Source: an uncultured Thiohalocapsa sp. (lineage in GTDB: Bacteria; Pseudomonadota; Gammaproteobacteria; Chromatiales; Chromatiaceae). From it: 60,969 nucleotides of DNA. The notes under the pieces were generated by a model. The model was not told the DNA's origin. It did no database searches and saw only the letters and a program-made list of their open reading frames with translations. Where the stretch lies: NCBI RefSeq assembly GCF_913063425.1, contig NZ_CAJXYK010000038.1, forward strand, positions 1 to 60,969. The letters run 5' to 3'. The position numbers were made by a program, and so were the translations under genes. Each line of letters starts with the position of its first letter. The first letter of the stretch is position 1. Below, in pieces: positions 34,601 to 44,753 of this stretch.

Positions 34601-37293
34601 GTGCGAGGGCTGCGCGGCGGGTCGCTGACAGCGCCGGGCACTACATCGCGGAGGAAACCGTGGTGGCCGCGCCCCTTGAGCTTCGCCCCTCGAAACCCGA
34701 CCACCAAAACGCGATCCTCATCAAGCATGCCCGCGAGCACAACCTGAAGGATCTGACCCTGTCCATCGAGCGCGAGCGCTTCGTGGTGGTCACCGGCGTC
34801 TCCGGCAGCGGCAAAAGCACACTCGCCTTCGACATCCTGTTTGCAGAGGGCCAGCGGCGCTATCTGGAGTCGCTGAACGCCTATGCGCGGCAGTTCGTGC
34901 AGCCGGCGGCGCGGGCCGATGTGGACGCCATCTTCGGCATCCCGCCCACCATCGCCATCGAGCAGCGCACCAGCCGCGGCGGGCGCAAGAGTACCGTCGG
35001 CACCCTCACGGAAATCCATCACTTCCTGCGGCTGCTCTACGTGAAGCTCGGCGTGCAGCACTGCCCGGACTGTAACCTGCCCATCGCCGCACAGCCCCGC
35101 ACGGCCATCCTGGAGCGCCTGCGCTCGGACTTCGCCGGCCGCAGCGTGACCCTGCTGGCACCGCTGGTGATCGCCCGCAAGGGCCTCTACAACGATCTCG
35201 CCGCCTGGGCGGCCCGCCAGGGCCATCCGCTCTTGTGGGTGGACGGGGAGCCCATGCCCACGCAGCCCTGGCCGAAGCTGGACCGGTTTCGCGAGCACGA
35301 CATCGACCTGCCCGTGGGCGATGTGGAGCCGGGCAGCGCACCCACCGAGACCCTGGCGGCCCTGCTGGACCAGGCGCTGGATGCCGGCAAGGGCCTGGTG
35401 CGGGTGCTGCCGGCGGGCGCGGCCACGGCCGCCGCCACCTATTCCACCAGCCGCACCTGCCCGGGCTGCGGGCGCGGCTTCGAGGAGCCGGACCCGCGGC
35501 TCTTCTCCTACAACTCCAAGCACGGCTGGTGTCCGAGCTGCTTCGGCACCGGCGTCGAGCTCGCCGGCTTCGACGCGGAACAGAGCGGCGAAGAAGGCCA
35601 GTGGCTGGAGGGCGACGACGGCGGCGCCGAGGTCTGCACCGCCTGCGACGGCGCCCGGCTCAAGGCCGAGGCTTTGGCGGTGCGCTTCAAGGGTCAGAGC
35701 ATCGCCGAGCTGTCGGCGCTCACCGTGGCGGCGGCGGCGGACCTGCTGGGCGCTCTGACGCTGGATGCCCGGGAGGCGGCCATCGGTGCCGACGTCATCG
35801 CGGAGGTGCGCTCTCGGCTCGGCTTTCTGGCCCAGGTGGGCCTTGCGTATCTCAGCCTGGACCGGGCGGCGCCGACGCTCTCCGGCGGCGAGGCCCAGCG
35901 CATCCGCCTTGCCGCCCAGCTGGGCTCGAATCTGCGCGGTGTCTGCTATGTGCTGGACGAGCCGAGCATCGGCCTGCATCAGCGCGACAACGCCCGCCTC
36001 ATCGACACCCTGGCGGGCCTGCGCGCGCGTGGCAACAGCGTCATTGTGGTGGAGCACGACGAGGACACCATGCGCGCCGCCGATGAGATCATCGACCTGG
36101 GCCCCGGCGCCGGGCGCAACGGCGGCGCCGTGGTGGCCCGCGGCAGCGCAGCGGAGCTGGCGGCGGCCCCGGCTTCGCTCACCGGGCGCTTCCTGAGTCG
36201 CCCTCCCCAGCCGCCCGCACAGCCGCCCCGCCCCTGCCGGCCGGACGCCGCCGACCGGCTCCGGCTCCAGGGCGCGGCGCGGCACAACCTCCGGCACCTG
36301 GACGTCGCCCTACCCCTGGCGCGGCTGGTGTGTGTCACCGGTGTGTCGGGCTCCGGCAAGTCGACCCTGGTGCGCGATGTGCTTGCACCCTCCCTGCGGG
36401 GACTGCTGGCGGCGGAGCGCCCGGGCCCGCGTGGGCGCCGGCATGTGCTTCAGGGCTGCCGCTCGGTCACCGGCTGGCAGGCCCTGAGCCGGGTGCTGGA
36501 GGTGGACCAGACACCCATCGGCAAAACCCCGCGCTCCTGCCCCGCCACCTACATCGGTTTTTGGGACGCCATCCGCCGGCTGTTCGCGGCGACGCCCGAG
36601 GCGCGCATGCTGGGCTGGGGGCCTGGGCGCTTCTCCTTCAACACCAAGGGCGGGCGCTGCGACGCCTGCGACGGCCAGGGCGTGCAGCGCATGGAGATGA
36701 GCTTCCTGCCGGACGTGAAGGTTCCGTGCGAGGTCTGCCACGGCAGCCGCTTCAACGCCGAGACCCGGGGCATCCGCTACCGCGACCACAGTATCGGCGA
36801 GGTGCTCGGCCTCAGCATCGACGCGGCGACGGAGCTGTTCGCCGCCCATCCTGCTGTGCGCCGGCCGCTGGAGCTGTTGCAGGCCGTGGGCTTAGGCTAC
36901 CTGACCCTGGGCCAGGCAAGCCCGACCCTGTCCGGCGGTGAAGCGCAGCGCATCAAGCTGGTGGCGGAGCTGGCGAAGGCGCGCAGCGACGCCGAAGGCC
37001 GCGCCGCGCGGCCCACGCTCTATGTGCTCGACGAGCCGAGCGTGGGGCTGCACATGGCCGACGTGGAGCGGCTCATCGTGGTGCTGCAGCGGCTGGTGGA
37101 CGCCGGCCACTCGGTGGTGGTGATCGAGCACGACCTGGACCTGATCGCCGCCGCCGACTGGGTCATCGATCTCGGGCCAGAAGGAGGCGCCGGCGGCGGT
37201 ACCCTGGTGGCAGCGGGGCCGCCAGCCGCAATTGCAGCCGCGGGCACGGGCCACACCGCCCTGGCGCTGCGCCGGAAGCTCGGCCTCGGCTGA
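31609..37293 (+). CDS. uvrA: Double-length UvrA (tandem-fused excinuclease ABC subunit A)
   Basis: A 1894-residue protein made of two UvrA-like halves (about 1-1010 and 1030-1894). It has four Walker A loops of the form [10 protein letters not shown] (near residues 35, 659, 1062 and 1578), four LDEPS/T-GLH Walker B/D-loop motifs and four LSGGE signatures. Zinc-finger Cys pairs occur repeatedly: CRGCG, CPDCD, CDSCRG, CPACAG, CPTCAG, CPDCNG in the first half and CPDCN, CPGCG, CPSCFG, CTACDG, CDACDG, CEVCHG in the second. Ordinary UvrA is about 940 residues and works as a dimer in nucleotide excision repair; here the dimer is covalent. Such fused forms are known in some Proteobacteria. A normal uvrA elsewhere would make this a paralogue. 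No uvrB or uvrC nearby. Confidence 0.93.
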   Translation: MPDPADRIRLRGVRQNNLKHLDLDLPLGELIVVTGVSGSGKSSLAFDTVYAEGQRRYVETFSPYARQFLDRMDRPQADRIDGIPPAIAIDQTNPVRTSRSTVGTMTELNDHLKLLFARAARLFCRGCGREVRRDTPESIWGALRHRTGQDRADAGERPEPLRALICFDVPVPESMTAAQVKELLGQQGYIRFLAESDARLEVIQDRLKLDADNQSRAVEALAAALEHGRGRLRVYPLDAERNPGEPWRFSSDLHCPDCDIHYRDLQPALFSFNSPLGACDSCRGFGRVIGIDWSLVVPDASKSLLDGAIKPIQSDSYSEVQEDLMAFAHRRGVPTDVPWRDLSEADREWVLEGEGEWEERVWYGIRRFFDWLEGRAYKMHVRVLLSRYRSYDSCPACAGARLKDAALDFRVGDHGLADTALPRGERFRHQRIAMPDLAWLGLPGLNLHDLMRLPIARCRAFFDDLALPGAMDQAMELLLANIRSRLRYLTEVGLGYLTLDRQSRTLSGGEVQRINLTTALGTSLVNTLFVLDEPSIGLHPRDMDRVVGILERLRDQGNTLLVVEHDPQVMLAADRILDIGPGPGERGGELVFQGPPAALLQAPGSLTGAYLAGRRRVEPPREPRPPAADEPAIGIRNAREHNLRGVDLEIPLGRLVVVTGVSGSGKSTLVQEVLFHHLAKAKGHPEGALGDCDAVTGADLVRDVLMLDQSPIGRSSRSNPASFVGALDPIRKLFAATPLARERGWKAGHFSFNSGTGRCPTCAGSGFEHVEMQFLSDVYLRCPDCNGRRYKSAVLDVRLDGLAQPGAGHAPEQRPKQHPEQHQQPSGAGLNIAEVLELTVADALSAFAAHADVTRALKPLADVGLDYLRLGQPVPTLSGGEAQRLKLAGHLAKSLGKRRGAGLLLLLDEPTTGLHFDDIATLLRAFRRLIDAGHSLVVIEHNLDLIRAADWLVDLGPEGGDGGGNIVCTGTPVDVARHETSHTGKALRALGTSIEARGARAARRVADSAGHYIAEETVVAAPLELRPSKPDHQNAILIKHAREHNLKDLTLSIERERFVVVTGVSGSGKSTLAFDILFAEGQRRYLESLNAYARQFVQPAARADVDAIFGIPPTIAIEQRTSRGGRKSTVGTLTEIHHFLRLLYVKLGVQHCPDCNLPIAAQPRTAILERLRSDFAGRSVTLLAPLVIARKGLYNDLAAWAARQGHPLLWVDGEPMPTQPWPKLDRFREHDIDLPVGDVEPGSAPTETLAALLDQALDAGKGLVRVLPAGAATAAATYSTSRTCPGCGRGFEEPDPRLFSYNSKHGWCPSCFGTGVELAGFDAEQSGEEGQWLEGDDGGAEVCTACDGARLKAEALAVRFKGQSIAELSALTVAAAADLLGALTLDAREAAIGADVIAEVRSRLGFLAQVGLAYLSLDRAAPTLSGGEAQRIRLAAQLGSNLRGVCYVLDEPSIGLHQRDNARLIDTLAGLRARGNSVIVVEHDEDTMRAADEIIDLGPGAGRNGGAVVARGSAAELAAAPASLTGRFLSRPPQPPAQPPRPCRPDAADRLRLQGAARHNLRHLDVALPLARLVCVTGVSGSGKSTLVRDVLAPSLRGLLAAERPGPRGRRHVLQGCRSVTGWQALSRVLEVDQTPIGKTPRSCPATYIGFWDAIRRLFAATPEARMLGWGPGRFSFNTKGGRCDACDGQGVQRMEMSFLPDVKVPCEVCHGSRFNAETRGIRYRDHSIGEVLGLSIDAATELFAAHPAVRRPLELLQAVGLGYLTLGQASPTLSGGEAQRIKLVAELAKARSDAEGRAARPTLYVLDEPSVGLHMADVERLIVVLQRLVDAGHSVVVIEHDLDLIAAADWVIDLGPEGGAGGGTLVAAGPPAAIAAAGTGHTALALRRKLGLG

Positions 37294-37338
37294 AGCCGCG
37301 CTTTCGGCGCCGCCCGGGCGCGGGTTGACGTCAGTCGC

Positions 37339-38184
37339 TCACGCATGGACGCCGAGGGTCTGGTGGATCTGGCCCACCACCAGCGGATGCAGTCCGCTCG
37401 CCTGGGCGAACTGCTGGAGGTACTGCCTCTCGGCGTCGGTGTCCACCTCCACCGCCAGCAGCGAGGCCGTGTACACCTGCGCCGCGACCTCCTGATTCGG
37501 AATCTCCGCCGCGAACGCCTGCACATTGAGCGGCGCCTGCATCTCCTGCATGACCCACTGCTGCATGCCCTGATCCGCGCCGGATTCCTGGAGCTTGCCG
37601 ACGATGCGCTGCATCTCCTTCGGGGAGATCTGGCCGTCGGACTTGGCGGCGTTGATCATGCCCTTCAGCACCAGCTGGGCGGTGGACTCCAGGGCCTCTT
37701 CCTCCGCCGTGGTCTGCGGCGGGCGCATGCCGAGCGGCACGTCGCCACCGGACCAGGGGCCGCTGCCCTGAGCTTGACCACCGCCGGGCATCAGCCCCCC
37801 CAGCAGGTCCGCGAGGCCGCCGCCCTGCCCGCTCGCTGTCTGCTGCTCGCCGGCTGCGGTGAGCGCCTTCATGGCGACGCTGGCCAGCACCGCCATCATG
37901 CCGCCCTGCACGGCCCCCTTGCCGCCACCCATCAGCGAGCCGAGCACGGCACCGAGGCCACCCGCCTGCCCAGGATGCTGCGCAGCGCCGCCGAGCCCGC
38001 CTTTGACCATGTCGAGGATGCCGCCGAGCATGCCACCCGGGCCGCCTGGCATGCCGCCGGCCGGCGCGCCGCCGCCGAAGCCGCTGCGCTGGAGCTGCTC
38101 CAGTGCGCTGCCGATGCGGTTGCCCGCAGACGGCGCCATGGCGCTTTCCATGAACGCGCCGATGAGATTGCCGAAATTGCTCAT
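37339..38184 (-). CDS. DUF533 / TerB-like protein (YebE-like)
   Basis: A 281-residue protein. The N-terminal half is low-complexity, Gly/Met/Ala rich (GGGAPAGGMPGGPGGML and similar), with a hydrophobic helix (GGMMAVLASVAMKAL). The C-terminal 120 residues (EEALESTAQLVLKGMINAAK ... SDGQISPKEMQRIVGKL ... LLAVEVDTDAERQYLQQFA) are the helical DUF533/TerB fold, with the SDGQIS and EVDTDAERQYL motifs of YebE-type proteins. Function is not established; E. coli YebE is an envelope-stress-induced inner-membrane protein. It converges with uvrA, separated by only 45 bp. Confidence 0.82.
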   Translation of the reverse strand: MSNFGNLIGAFMESAMAPSAGNRIGSALEQLQRSGFGGGAPAGGMPGGPGGMLGGILDMVKGGLGGAAQHPGQAGGLGAVLGSLMGGGKGAVQGGMMAVLASVAMKALTAAGEQQTASGQGGGLADLLGGLMPGGGQAQGSGPWSGGDVPLGMRPPQTTAEEEALESTAQLVLKGMINAAKSDGQISPKEMQRIVGKLQESGADQGMQQWVMQEMQAPLNVQAFAAEIPNQEVAAQVYTASLLAVEVDTDAERQYLQQFAQASGLHPLVVGQIHQTLGVHA

Positions 38185-38353
38185 GTGCCTTGCCTCTGTG
38201 GGGTAGAACGCAGGGGCGGCGGCTGCCGCGCCTGTTCAGCCCGACGCTCAACCGGATGCCCGGGCCGGCGCATTGTGCGCCGCGCCCGGTGACCTGGGAA
38301 GTATCGATGTCCGAAACAGGCCGGTTTTGCTGCCATGCGGAGCGGCAGCAGCG

Positions 38354-41146
38354 TCAACCGCCGAGGCGCTTAAGCAGCGCCCGTGCCGCGCTGCGCTCGG
38401 GGAAATCCTTGTCCAACAGATTGAGCAACACCACGCGCGCCTCTGCATCGCGCTCGGCCATGGCCAGGGCCTCGGCGTAATGGAAGCCGATGGTCGCGTT
38501 CGTGGGCTCGGCGCGCGCGGCCTGCTCCAGCAGCCCCAGGCCGCGCTGCAGCTCGCCGGCATGCACCAGCAAGTTGCCGAGGGTGTCCTTGACGGCGGCG
38601 GAGCCGGGCTCGTCACGATAGGCGCGCTCGGCGTACTTGAGGGCCTGCTCCGGGTCCGTCTCCCGCAGCAGCCAGGCGAGGTTGTTCAGCAGCAGCGGGT
38701 CCGAGGCAAGGGCGGGATCGGATGCCATCAATCCCTCAAGCAGCTCCCGCGCCGCGGCATCGCGGCCGAGCTCCGCCTGCACCTGCGCCAGCATTACCCG
38801 CGCAGTGACATCGTCCGGGTGGCGCTCCAGCCAGGCCGTGAGCACCTCCTCGGCGGCGGGCTGGGCATTGCCCGCGAGCTGGATCTCGACGAGCTTGTGC
38901 AGCACGCCGAAGTCGTCCGGATAGCGCATCAGCAGTCCGCGCATGAGCCGCTCGGCACGGGCGTGGTCGCCGTACTCCACCAACAGGTCCGCCTTGGCGG
39001 CGACGAGGCGCGGGGCATTGTCCGTCACCCTGAGCAGCCGATCCAGCAGGCTCAACCGCAGCGCCGGGTCTTTGTACAGCGTCTTGCCCGCCGCCAGCGC
39101 AGAGCGCAGCAGGGGACTGTCCGGCGCCTTGGTCGCCCCCTCCAGCAGGGCCTCTTCCATGGCGGGCCGGTTCTTGCGCTCGGCGTAGAGCGCGGCCAGC
39201 AGAAAGTTGGGCGTCGCACTCTCCGGCGTCTTCAGCAACAGGGCCTGGAAGGTCTCCAGCGCCGCATCGAGATCGCCCACACTGGCCTGCGCCTGCCCCA
39301 GCACCAGCATCATTTCCGCCCGCTCACGCAGACGCTCCGGTGCCGACTGCACCAGTAGACGGGCACGCTCCGGCGTGCCGTTGCGCAGGTAACTCTGCGC
39401 CAGGGCGAGCAGGAACCGGGGCTCGTCCGGAACGGCGTCCAGCACTGCACGCAGGCGACGCTGCTGACCGCGTATGTCGCCTGCACTGGCGTCGAGCTCC
39501 GCCAGAGCGAGCGTGGCCTCGACATGGTTGGGCACGGCCGCCACCACGTCCTCCAGCAGGGCGCGGGCGCCGCCGGGATCACCCTCCCGCAGACTGAGCT
39601 TGGCGAGGTTGAGCGCCGCGTCCGGGAAGGCCGGCGCCGCATCCAGCGCGGCTCGGAAGGACCGCCTGGCCGCCGCCGCATCACCCTGCGCCAGCTGGGC
39701 CAGGCCATGCGCGTTGAGCGCGTAAGGATCGTTGCGGCGGGCGCGGATGAGGGTTTCCGCGTGCGTGAGCGCCTCCTCCATGCGCTTGAGCTCGAGCAGG
39801 ACCTTGATGCGCAGCAGTGGCGCGCTGCGGTGCAGCGGGTCCAGCGCCAGCGCCTGCTCCAGCTGTGCGAGCGCCGCGTCGTGCTCACCGATTCGATGCA
39901 GATACTCGGCCGCGGCGAAGCGATGATCGGCGACGTCGGGTTGGATGTCCACCACCCGCAGCAAGGCCGCGCTGGCCGCCTCCCATTCCCCCTGACGGCT
40001 GAGCGCCTGGGCGAGGGTGAGCAGCAGCTCGGGGCGGTCCGGCCGTGCCTGCAATGCCTCGCGCAGGAGCGCCTCCGCCGCCGACGGCTTGCGCTGGCGC
40101 AGCAGCACCTCGGCCAGCGCCCGGCTCGCCGGCACCGAGTCCGGCAAGCGCTTGCGGTAGCGCGTCAGCAGGTCCGACGCCAGCTCCAGGTTGCCGCGCT
40201 CCGCCTCGCCGATGGCGGAGAGGAACAAGGCCCGCAGGTTGTTCGGGTCGTACTTGAGATAGGTCTCCAGGGCGCTCAGCCCGGCGTCCAGCTCACCCTG
40301 CTGCAACAGCAGGGCGCCCCGCGCAAAGGAGAGCCCCGGAAAGTTGGGAAAGGTGCGGGCAACGGCGTCGATGTCCGCCGCTGCGGCCTGAAGCTCGCCG
40401 AGCTCGATGCGGGTCAGCGCGCGCTTGAAGCGGGGCAGCCATTTGTTCCGGCCCGCGATCACCGCTTTGACGAGCGATTGCTCGGCTGCGGCGTGCTCAC
40501 CTCGGGCGAAGTCCACCTCCGCGAGGAGCTCCCAGGCGCGGGCCGCCTCGGGGTTGGCAGTGGTCGCGGCGACGAGCAGCTCGCGTGCGTCATCGATCCG
40601 GCGCTCTGCGAGCGCGAGCCGGGCCTTGCCCAGCAGGGCATCGGTCTGCGCCGGCGCCAGCTCCAGGGCGCGCTCGTACTCGGCGAGTGCGGCGTCCGTG
40701 TTGCCGAGGCCGCGCTCGGCATCACCGCGCAGGGCGGCCAGCACGGCGCGCTGTGCCGGGTCCGCCACCGCGGCCACCGCCACCTCGTCCAGCACGCGCT
40801 GATGGGCGCCAGTCAGCAGCAGCGCCCGGGCGCGGGGCTCCAGCAGGCGTGCCCGCGGGGCGCCCAGGCGTTGCGCTGTCTCAAGCTCCTTGAGCGCTGC
40901 ATCGCCCTGATAAAGATCCAGATAAACACGCGCCAGCAGGATACGTGCAGCTGCATCTTCGGCCTCAGTGCGCAGGTGCTCTTTCAGCACCAGGCCCGCG
41001 GCGTTCAGCTCGCCCCGCTCCCAGTAGGCCCGTGCATCATCCAGGGACCCGGCGGGCGCAGGCGCGGCCCAGAGCAGCAGGCAGGTGATGGCGATGGCCG
41101 CAGATGCGGGCCAACCGAATCGCAGCGGTGATGGGAACAGGTTCAC
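38354..41146 (-). CDS. prsT: PrsT-like TPR-repeat protein of PEP-CTERM systems
   Basis: With GTG 41146 (GAGTGAG upstream) the protein has 930 residues: a signal peptide (MNLFPSPLRFGW, then AAIAITCLLLWAAPAPAG) and tandem tetratricopeptide repeats to the end. Typical units are AREYW-like DDARAYWERGELNAAGLVLK, AALAEYERALELAPAQTDAL and AAIAQLEQAL-type ALAQLEQALALDPLHRSAPL. Length, secretion signal and repeat layout match PrsT, the TPR protein associated with exosortase/PEP-CTERM gene sets and linked to exopolysaccharide assembly. It lacks the lipobox Cys of some PrsT. The assignment to PrsT rather than another large periplasmic TPR protein rests partly on the presence of a PEP-CTERM protein in the window. 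Confidence 0.65.
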   Translation of the reverse strand: MNLFPSPLRFGWPASAAIAITCLLLWAAPAPAGSLDDARAYWERGELNAAGLVLKEHLRTEAEDAAARILLARVYLDLYQGDAALKELETAQRLGAPRARLLEPRARALLLTGAHQRVLDEVAVAAVADPAQRAVLAALRGDAERGLGNTDAALAEYERALELAPAQTDALLGKARLALAERRIDDARELLVAATTANPEAARAWELLAEVDFARGEHAAAEQSLVKAVIAGRNKWLPRFKRALTRIELGELQAAAADIDAVARTFPNFPGLSFARGALLLQQGELDAGLSALETYLKYDPNNLRALFLSAIGEAERGNLELASDLLTRYRKRLPDSVPASRALAEVLLRQRKPSAAEALLREALQARPDRPELLLTLAQALSRQGEWEAASAALLRVVDIQPDVADHRFAAAEYLHRIGEHDAALAQLEQALALDPLHRSAPLLRIKVLLELKRMEEALTHAETLIRARRNDPYALNAHGLAQLAQGDAAAARRSFRAALDAAPAFPDAALNLAKLSLREGDPGGARALLEDVVAAVPNHVEATLALAELDASAGDIRGQQRRLRAVLDAVPDEPRFLLALAQSYLRNGTPERARLLVQSAPERLRERAEMMLVLGQAQASVGDLDAALETFQALLLKTPESATPNFLLAALYAERKNRPAMEEALLEGATKAPDSPLLRSALAAGKTLYKDPALRLSLLDRLLRVTDNAPRLVAAKADLLVEYGDHARAERLMRGLLMRYPDDFGVLHKLVEIQLAGNAQPAAEEVLTAWLERHPDDVTARVMLAQVQAELGRDAAARELLEGLMASDPALASDPLLLNNLAWLLRETDPEQALKYAERAYRDEPGSAAVKDTLGNLLVHAGELQRGLGLLEQAARAEPTNATIGFHYAEALAMAERDAEARVVLLNLLDKDFPERSAARALLKRLGG

Positions 41147-41248
41147 GGGCTCACTCTGTTGTGCCGGTCTCGGAGCAATCTCGCGGTTATGCGCAGCCTT
41201 GAGCCGGGAGACGCATCGGCGAAGCACACCCGAGGGCGCAGTCGTACC

Positions 41249-42031
41249 TCAGGGGCGGCATGTTATCGAATCGCCGGGGTGGAGACTGAGATCAACGTCA
41301 GCACGTCCCTGATTGACAGCGATCTCGACGAGACCGAAGGCGTTTTCGTACCAGAACGGCGTACCCACGGCGACGTCGGAGAAGGTGCGGGCGTGCGCGA
41401 CTCGCGTGTCGCCGATGACGACCACGGCGGCATCGCTCAGCTCGCGCGCCGGGATGCCCGTCATGACGTTCCCGTAACGATCTACGTAGCACACCGTTGC
41501 AGTAGTGGCCGGCCGGTCGGCACCGACGAGGTCCGCGACGTCCACCGGCGTCGCCTGCGGCAGCCGCCCGCGCGCAATCTGTTGGGCGAGCGGCGTGAAG
41601 AGATCACGACCATGAAAGCTCGCGGATAGGGTCGGAGGTCGCCACAGAACGCGCCACAGACGCACATCCGTCGGCGCGCTCCCCCGCAGCAGCGGCACGA
41701 GAAGGCCGTTGTCCGGCGCGAGCAGCCAGTCCGCGCCGACGCGCGCAGCGAGGATACCGCGAGCACCGCCGACCCCAGGGTCAACGACGCACAGGTAGAG
41801 GGTCCGGCCGGGCATGCCGCGGCGCAGACCGGGAAGGAGTAAACCGGCGAGATCCGGGCGGAACGGCGTCAGATCCGACACCAGGTCCACCACCGGGCGC
41901 CGCGGACGATGCGCCGCGAGCAGCAGCTGGATCTGACCCGTGTAGGGTCCGCGGCCGAAATCCGTGACCAACGCGAAGCGCCGTGGGCGCCACGCCCGCG
42001 GAATCCGCCATCGGCCTGAGCCTTGACGCAT
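41249..42031 (-). CDS. SAM hydroxide adenosyltransferase (SAM hydrolase, DUF62)
   Basis: A 260-residue member of the SAM-dependent halogenase/hydroxide adenosyltransferase family, which cleaves S-adenosylmethionine to adenosine and methionine using water. Family motifs are clear: FALVTDFGRGPYTGQIQ, VDLVSDLTPF, LYLCVVDPGVGG, LLAPDNGLLVPL, FHGRDLFTPLA and YVDRYGNVMTG. The halogenase-specific loop is not apparent, so the hydrolase activity is the safer call. It is the first gene after the ribosomal supercluster, on the same strand; a terminator-like hairpin lies only 12 bases upstream of its ATG. Confidence 0.88.
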   Translation of the reverse strand: MRQGSGRWRIPRAWRPRRFALVTDFGRGPYTGQIQLLLAAHRPRRPVVDLVSDLTPFRPDLAGLLLPGLRRGMPGRTLYLCVVDPGVGGARGILAARVGADWLLAPDNGLLVPLLRGSAPTDVRLWRVLWRPPTLSASFHGRDLFTPLAQQIARGRLPQATPVDVADLVGADRPATTATVCYVDRYGNVMTGIPARELSDAAVVVIGDTRVAHARTFSDVAVGTPFWYENAFGLVEIAVNQGRADVDLSLHPGDSITCRP

Positions 42032-42042
42032 GGGCCCTCACG

Positions 42043-42068
42043 CAAAAGGCCGGGACGAGCTCGGCCTT
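42043..42068 (-). terminator. Terminator-like hairpin after rplQ
   Basis: On the minus strand AAGGCCG (42068-42062) pairs with CGGCCTT (42052-42046) around a 9-base loop, and the paired TT runs on into TT, giving TTTTGCG. It is about 75 bases past the rplQ stop and would end the alpha operon; short U-tract, so possibly leaky into the SAM hydrolase gene. Confidence 0.6.
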
Positions 42069-42090
42069 CGATATTCTTAAGGATGCGAGG

Positions 42091-42114
42091 CCGCCGACAG
42101 ATGCATGTCGGCGG
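42091..42114. other. 9-bp perfect hairpin in rplQ 3' region
   Basis: CCGCCGACA (42091-42099) pairs with TGTCGGCGG (42106-42114) around a 6-base loop, without a following T-run. It probably stabilises the 3' end of the alpha-operon mRNA ahead of the terminator. Confidence 0.55.
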
Positions 42115-42142
42115 GCCAATACGGCCTCAGACGGCTTCGCCC

Positions 42143-42541
42143 TCAGACGGCTTCGTCCTCATCGTCCTCGATCTCGTCGACCATCGGCCGGTCCACGAGC
42201 TCGACGTAGGCCATTGGTGCGGCATCCCCCGGACGGTAACCGCATTTCAGGATGCGCAGGTAGCCACCCGGCCGGGTCTCGTAGCGCGGACCGAGCTCTG
42301 TGAAGAGCTTGCCCACTGCCTCTTTGTCCCGCAGCCGCGCAAAGGCCAGGCGCCGGTGATGTACGGAATCGGTTTTGCCCAGGGTAATCAGGGGCTCCGC
42401 GACGCGCCGCAGCTCCTTCGCCTTGGGGAGCGTCGTCTTGATCAGCTCATGGCGAATCAACGAGCCGGCCATGTTCCGGAACATCGCTTCGCGATGGGCG
42501 CTGGTGCGGTTGAGGTGCCTGCCGGCTTTGCGATGGCGCAT
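42143..42541 (-). CDS. rplQ: 50S ribosomal protein L17
   Basis: 132 residues; [20 protein letters not shown] and [20 protein letters not shown] are the L17 signature. It ends with an acidic tail ([11 protein letters not shown]) a few residues longer than in E. coli. Last gene of the alpha operon, as usual, 36 bases after rpoA. Confidence 0.98.
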   Translation of the reverse strand: MRHRKAGRHLNRTSAHREAMFRNMAGSLIRHELIKTTLPKAKELRRVAEPLITLGKTDSVHHRRLAFARLRDKEAVGKLFTELGPRYETRPGGYLRILKCGYRPGDAAPMAYVELVDRPMVDEIEDDEDEAV

Positions 42542-42577
42542 GATCTTGCTTCCGTCTGAATACCGTTTCCAACAGGT

Positions 42578-43591
42578 CTACTTGACCATCAGTTCGTCGA
42601 TGTTCTCGGGCGGCCAGTTGTCCAGTCGCATACCCAGCGACAGCCCGCGGGTGGCCAACACATCCTTGATCTCGGTAAGCGACTTCTTGCCGAGGTTGGG
42701 GGTCTTGAGCAGCTCCACCTCTGTGCGCTGAATCAGATCGCCGATCAGATAGATGTTCTCGGCCTTGAGGCAGTTGGCGGAGCGCACGGTCAGCTCCAGC
42801 TCGTCCACCGGCCGCACCAGGATCGGGTCGAAGGGCGGCTCTTTCGGGGCATGCTCCGCCGGTGCCTCGCCGCCGACCGATGTTTCCAGATCGACGAAGC
42901 TCGAGAGCTGATCGCGCAGAATGATCGCCGCCCGCTGAATCGCGTCCTGTGGATCGATGGTGCCGTTGGTTTCCAGGTCGATCACCAAGCGGTCGAGGTC
43001 TGTGCGCTGCTCCACACGCGCGGAAGGCACTTCGATCGCCACACGCCGCACCGGGCTGAAGGAGGCATCCAGCGGCAGCTTGCCGATGGGACGGTCCTCG
43101 CTGCCTTCGGCATCGCGCTGGGTTGCCGGCTCGTAGCCACGGCCCCGCCTGATGGTGATGGTCATGCTGAGCTCGGTCTCGCCGGTGAGGTTGGCAATCA
43201 CCAGCTCGGGGTTGGCGATCTCGGCCGTGTGATCGATGGCGATGTCACCCGCCGTCACCGGCCCAGGACCCACTTTGCTCAGCGTAAAGGTCGCCTCATC
43301 ACGCCCGTTGAGCGCGATGGCGAGATCCTTCAGGTTGAGCAGGATCTCGAGCACATCCTGCTGCACACCCTCGATGGTGGTGTACTCGTGGAGGATGCCC
43401 TGAATCTCCACCTCCGTGACCGCGCACCCGTCCATGGAGGACAGCAGGATGCGGCGCAGCGCGTTGCCCAGCGTATGGCCGAAGCCGCGCTCCAGGGGCT
43501 CCAGCGAGACCCGGGCACGATGCTTCGAGCCATCCACGGGCTCCACCTTGACGATGCGCGGCTTGAGGAATCCGCTCCCGGCCTCTGCCAT
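42578..43591 (-). CDS. rpoA: RNA polymerase alpha subunit
   Basis: 337 residues. The N-terminal assembly domain (about 1-235) includes [18 protein letters not shown], and the acidic linker leads to the C-terminal domain (about 255-325) that contacts UP elements and activators: [20 protein letters not shown] and [17 protein letters not shown]. An eight-residue surplus over E. coli falls mainly in the N-terminal domain insert ([14 protein letters not shown]) and the tail. Located between rpsD and rplQ in the alpha operon. Confidence 0.98.
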   Translation of the reverse strand: MAEAGSGFLKPRIVKVEPVDGSKHRARVSLEPLERGFGHTLGNALRRILLSSMDGCAVTEVEIQGILHEYTTIEGVQQDVLEILLNLKDLAIALNGRDEATFTLSKVGPGPVTAGDIAIDHTAEIANPELVIANLTGETELSMTITIRRGRGYEPATQRDAEGSEDRPIGKLPLDASFSPVRRVAIEVPSARVEQRTDLDRLVIDLETNGTIDPQDAIQRAAIILRDQLSSFVDLETSVGGEAPAEHAPKEPPFDPILVRPVDELELTVRSANCLKAENIYLIGDLIQRTEVELLKTPNLGKKSLTEIKDVLATRGLSLGMRLDNWPPENIDELMVK

Positions 43592-43627
43592 ACTAGGAAC
43601 CTCTGGGGTTGATACCTCTGGAATGCG

Positions 43628-44248
43628 TTACTTCGAGTACAGCTCGACGATGAGCGACTCGTTGATGTCCGCGGGCAGGTCGGCCCGATCCGGAACGCGC
43701 TTGAACACACCCTTCGCGGCCTTGGTGTCAACGTCCACCCAGTCCACGAAGCCGTACTGCTCGGCCAGCGCCATGGCGTTCTGGACCCGCACCTGCTTCT
43801 TGGCCTTCTCGCGCACCTCGATCGCATCTTCCGGTGCAACGGTGTAGGACGGAATGGACACCACTTGGCCGTTGACCAACACGCCCTTATGGTTGATGAG
43901 CTGCCGCGCTTCGGCACGTGTCGAGCCGAAGCCCATGCGGTAGACAACGGAATCGAGCCGCCGCTCAAGGAGTTGCAGCAAATTCTCACCGGTGGCGCCT
44001 TTACGCCGGGCGGCTTCTTTGTAGTACCCGCGAAACTGCTTCTCCATGATTCCGTACATGCGGCGCACTTTCTGCTTCTCGCGCAGCTGGACGCCGTAAT
44101 CCGACAAGCGGCGGCGACGCTCCATCGCCTGCCCGGGCGTTTTCTCCATGTTGCACTTGGACTCCAGTGCACGCGCCCGGCTCTTGAGGCCGAGGTCGAC
44201 GCCCTCGCGGCGCGCAAGCTTGCAGGTCGGTCCGACGTACCTTGCCAT
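43628..44248 (-). CDS. rpsD: 30S ribosomal protein S4
   Basis: 206 residues. It binds 16S rRNA early in assembly and in gammaproteobacteria represses the alpha operon. [40 protein letters not shown] and the S4 RNA-binding domain ([20 protein letters not shown]) are near identical to E. coli. Of the zinc-finger cysteines only two remain (residues 9 and 32), so it is the zinc-free type. Confidence 0.98.
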   Translation of the reverse strand: MARYVGPTCKLARREGVDLGLKSRARALESKCNMEKTPGQAMERRRRLSDYGVQLREKQKVRRMYGIMEKQFRGYYKEAARRKGATGENLLQLLERRLDSVVYRMGFGSTRAEARQLINHKGVLVNGQVVSIPSYTVAPEDAIEVREKAKKQVRVQNAMALAEQYGFVDWVDVDTKAAKGVFKRVPDRADLPADINESLIVELYSK

Positions 44249-44268
44249 TTCGAGACTCTCTCTCTGAT

Positions 44269-44655
44269 TCAGACGCGCCGCTTCTTGGGCGGGCGGCAGC
44301 CGTTGTGAGGGATCGGCGTCACGTCCGTGATGCTGGTCACCTTAAACCCGGCGTTGTTCAGTGCCCGCACCGCGGACTCGCGCCCCGGTCCCGGGCCCTT
44401 GACGTTGACATCGAGGTTGACCACACCGAACTCCTTGGCCGCGGCACCCGCACGCGATGCGGCCACCTGGGCCGCAAACGGGGTACTCTTGCGCGAGCCA
44501 CGGAAACCGGAGCCACCGGAGGTGGCCCACGCCAACGCGTTGCCCTGACGATCCGTAATGGTGATGATTGTGTTATTGAAGGATGCGTGCACGTGGGCGA
44601 TGCCATCGGCCACCTGCTTCTTCACCTTCTTGCGAGTCTTGACCTGTTTTGCCAC
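44269..44655 (-). CDS. rpsK: 30S ribosomal protein S11
   Basis: 128 residues. It forms the platform near the mRNA exit. Signatures are [38 protein letters not shown] and the C-terminal [11 protein letters not shown]. Between rpsM and rpsD. Confidence 0.98.
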   Translation of the reverse strand: MAKQVKTRKKVKKQVADGIAHVHASFNNTIITITDRQGNALAWATSGGSGFRGSRKSTPFAAQVAASRAGAAAKEFGVVNLDVNVKGPGPGRESAVRALNNAGFKVTSITDVTPIPHNGCRPPKKRRV

Positions 44656-44753
44656 CAGTTGCTCCCGGTAGAAATCGGCGGACGAGCTGCCCGCTGAGCC
44701 GCCGCCGAAGCCGTCGGCTGCGGGTTCTCTCGCCTGTCAGCCCGACAGGGCGC

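Noticed and set aside
33751-36297. 848-codon minus-strand frame inside uvrA
   Set aside because: Antisense of the Walker, zinc-finger and signature motifs of UvrA; no family resemblance.
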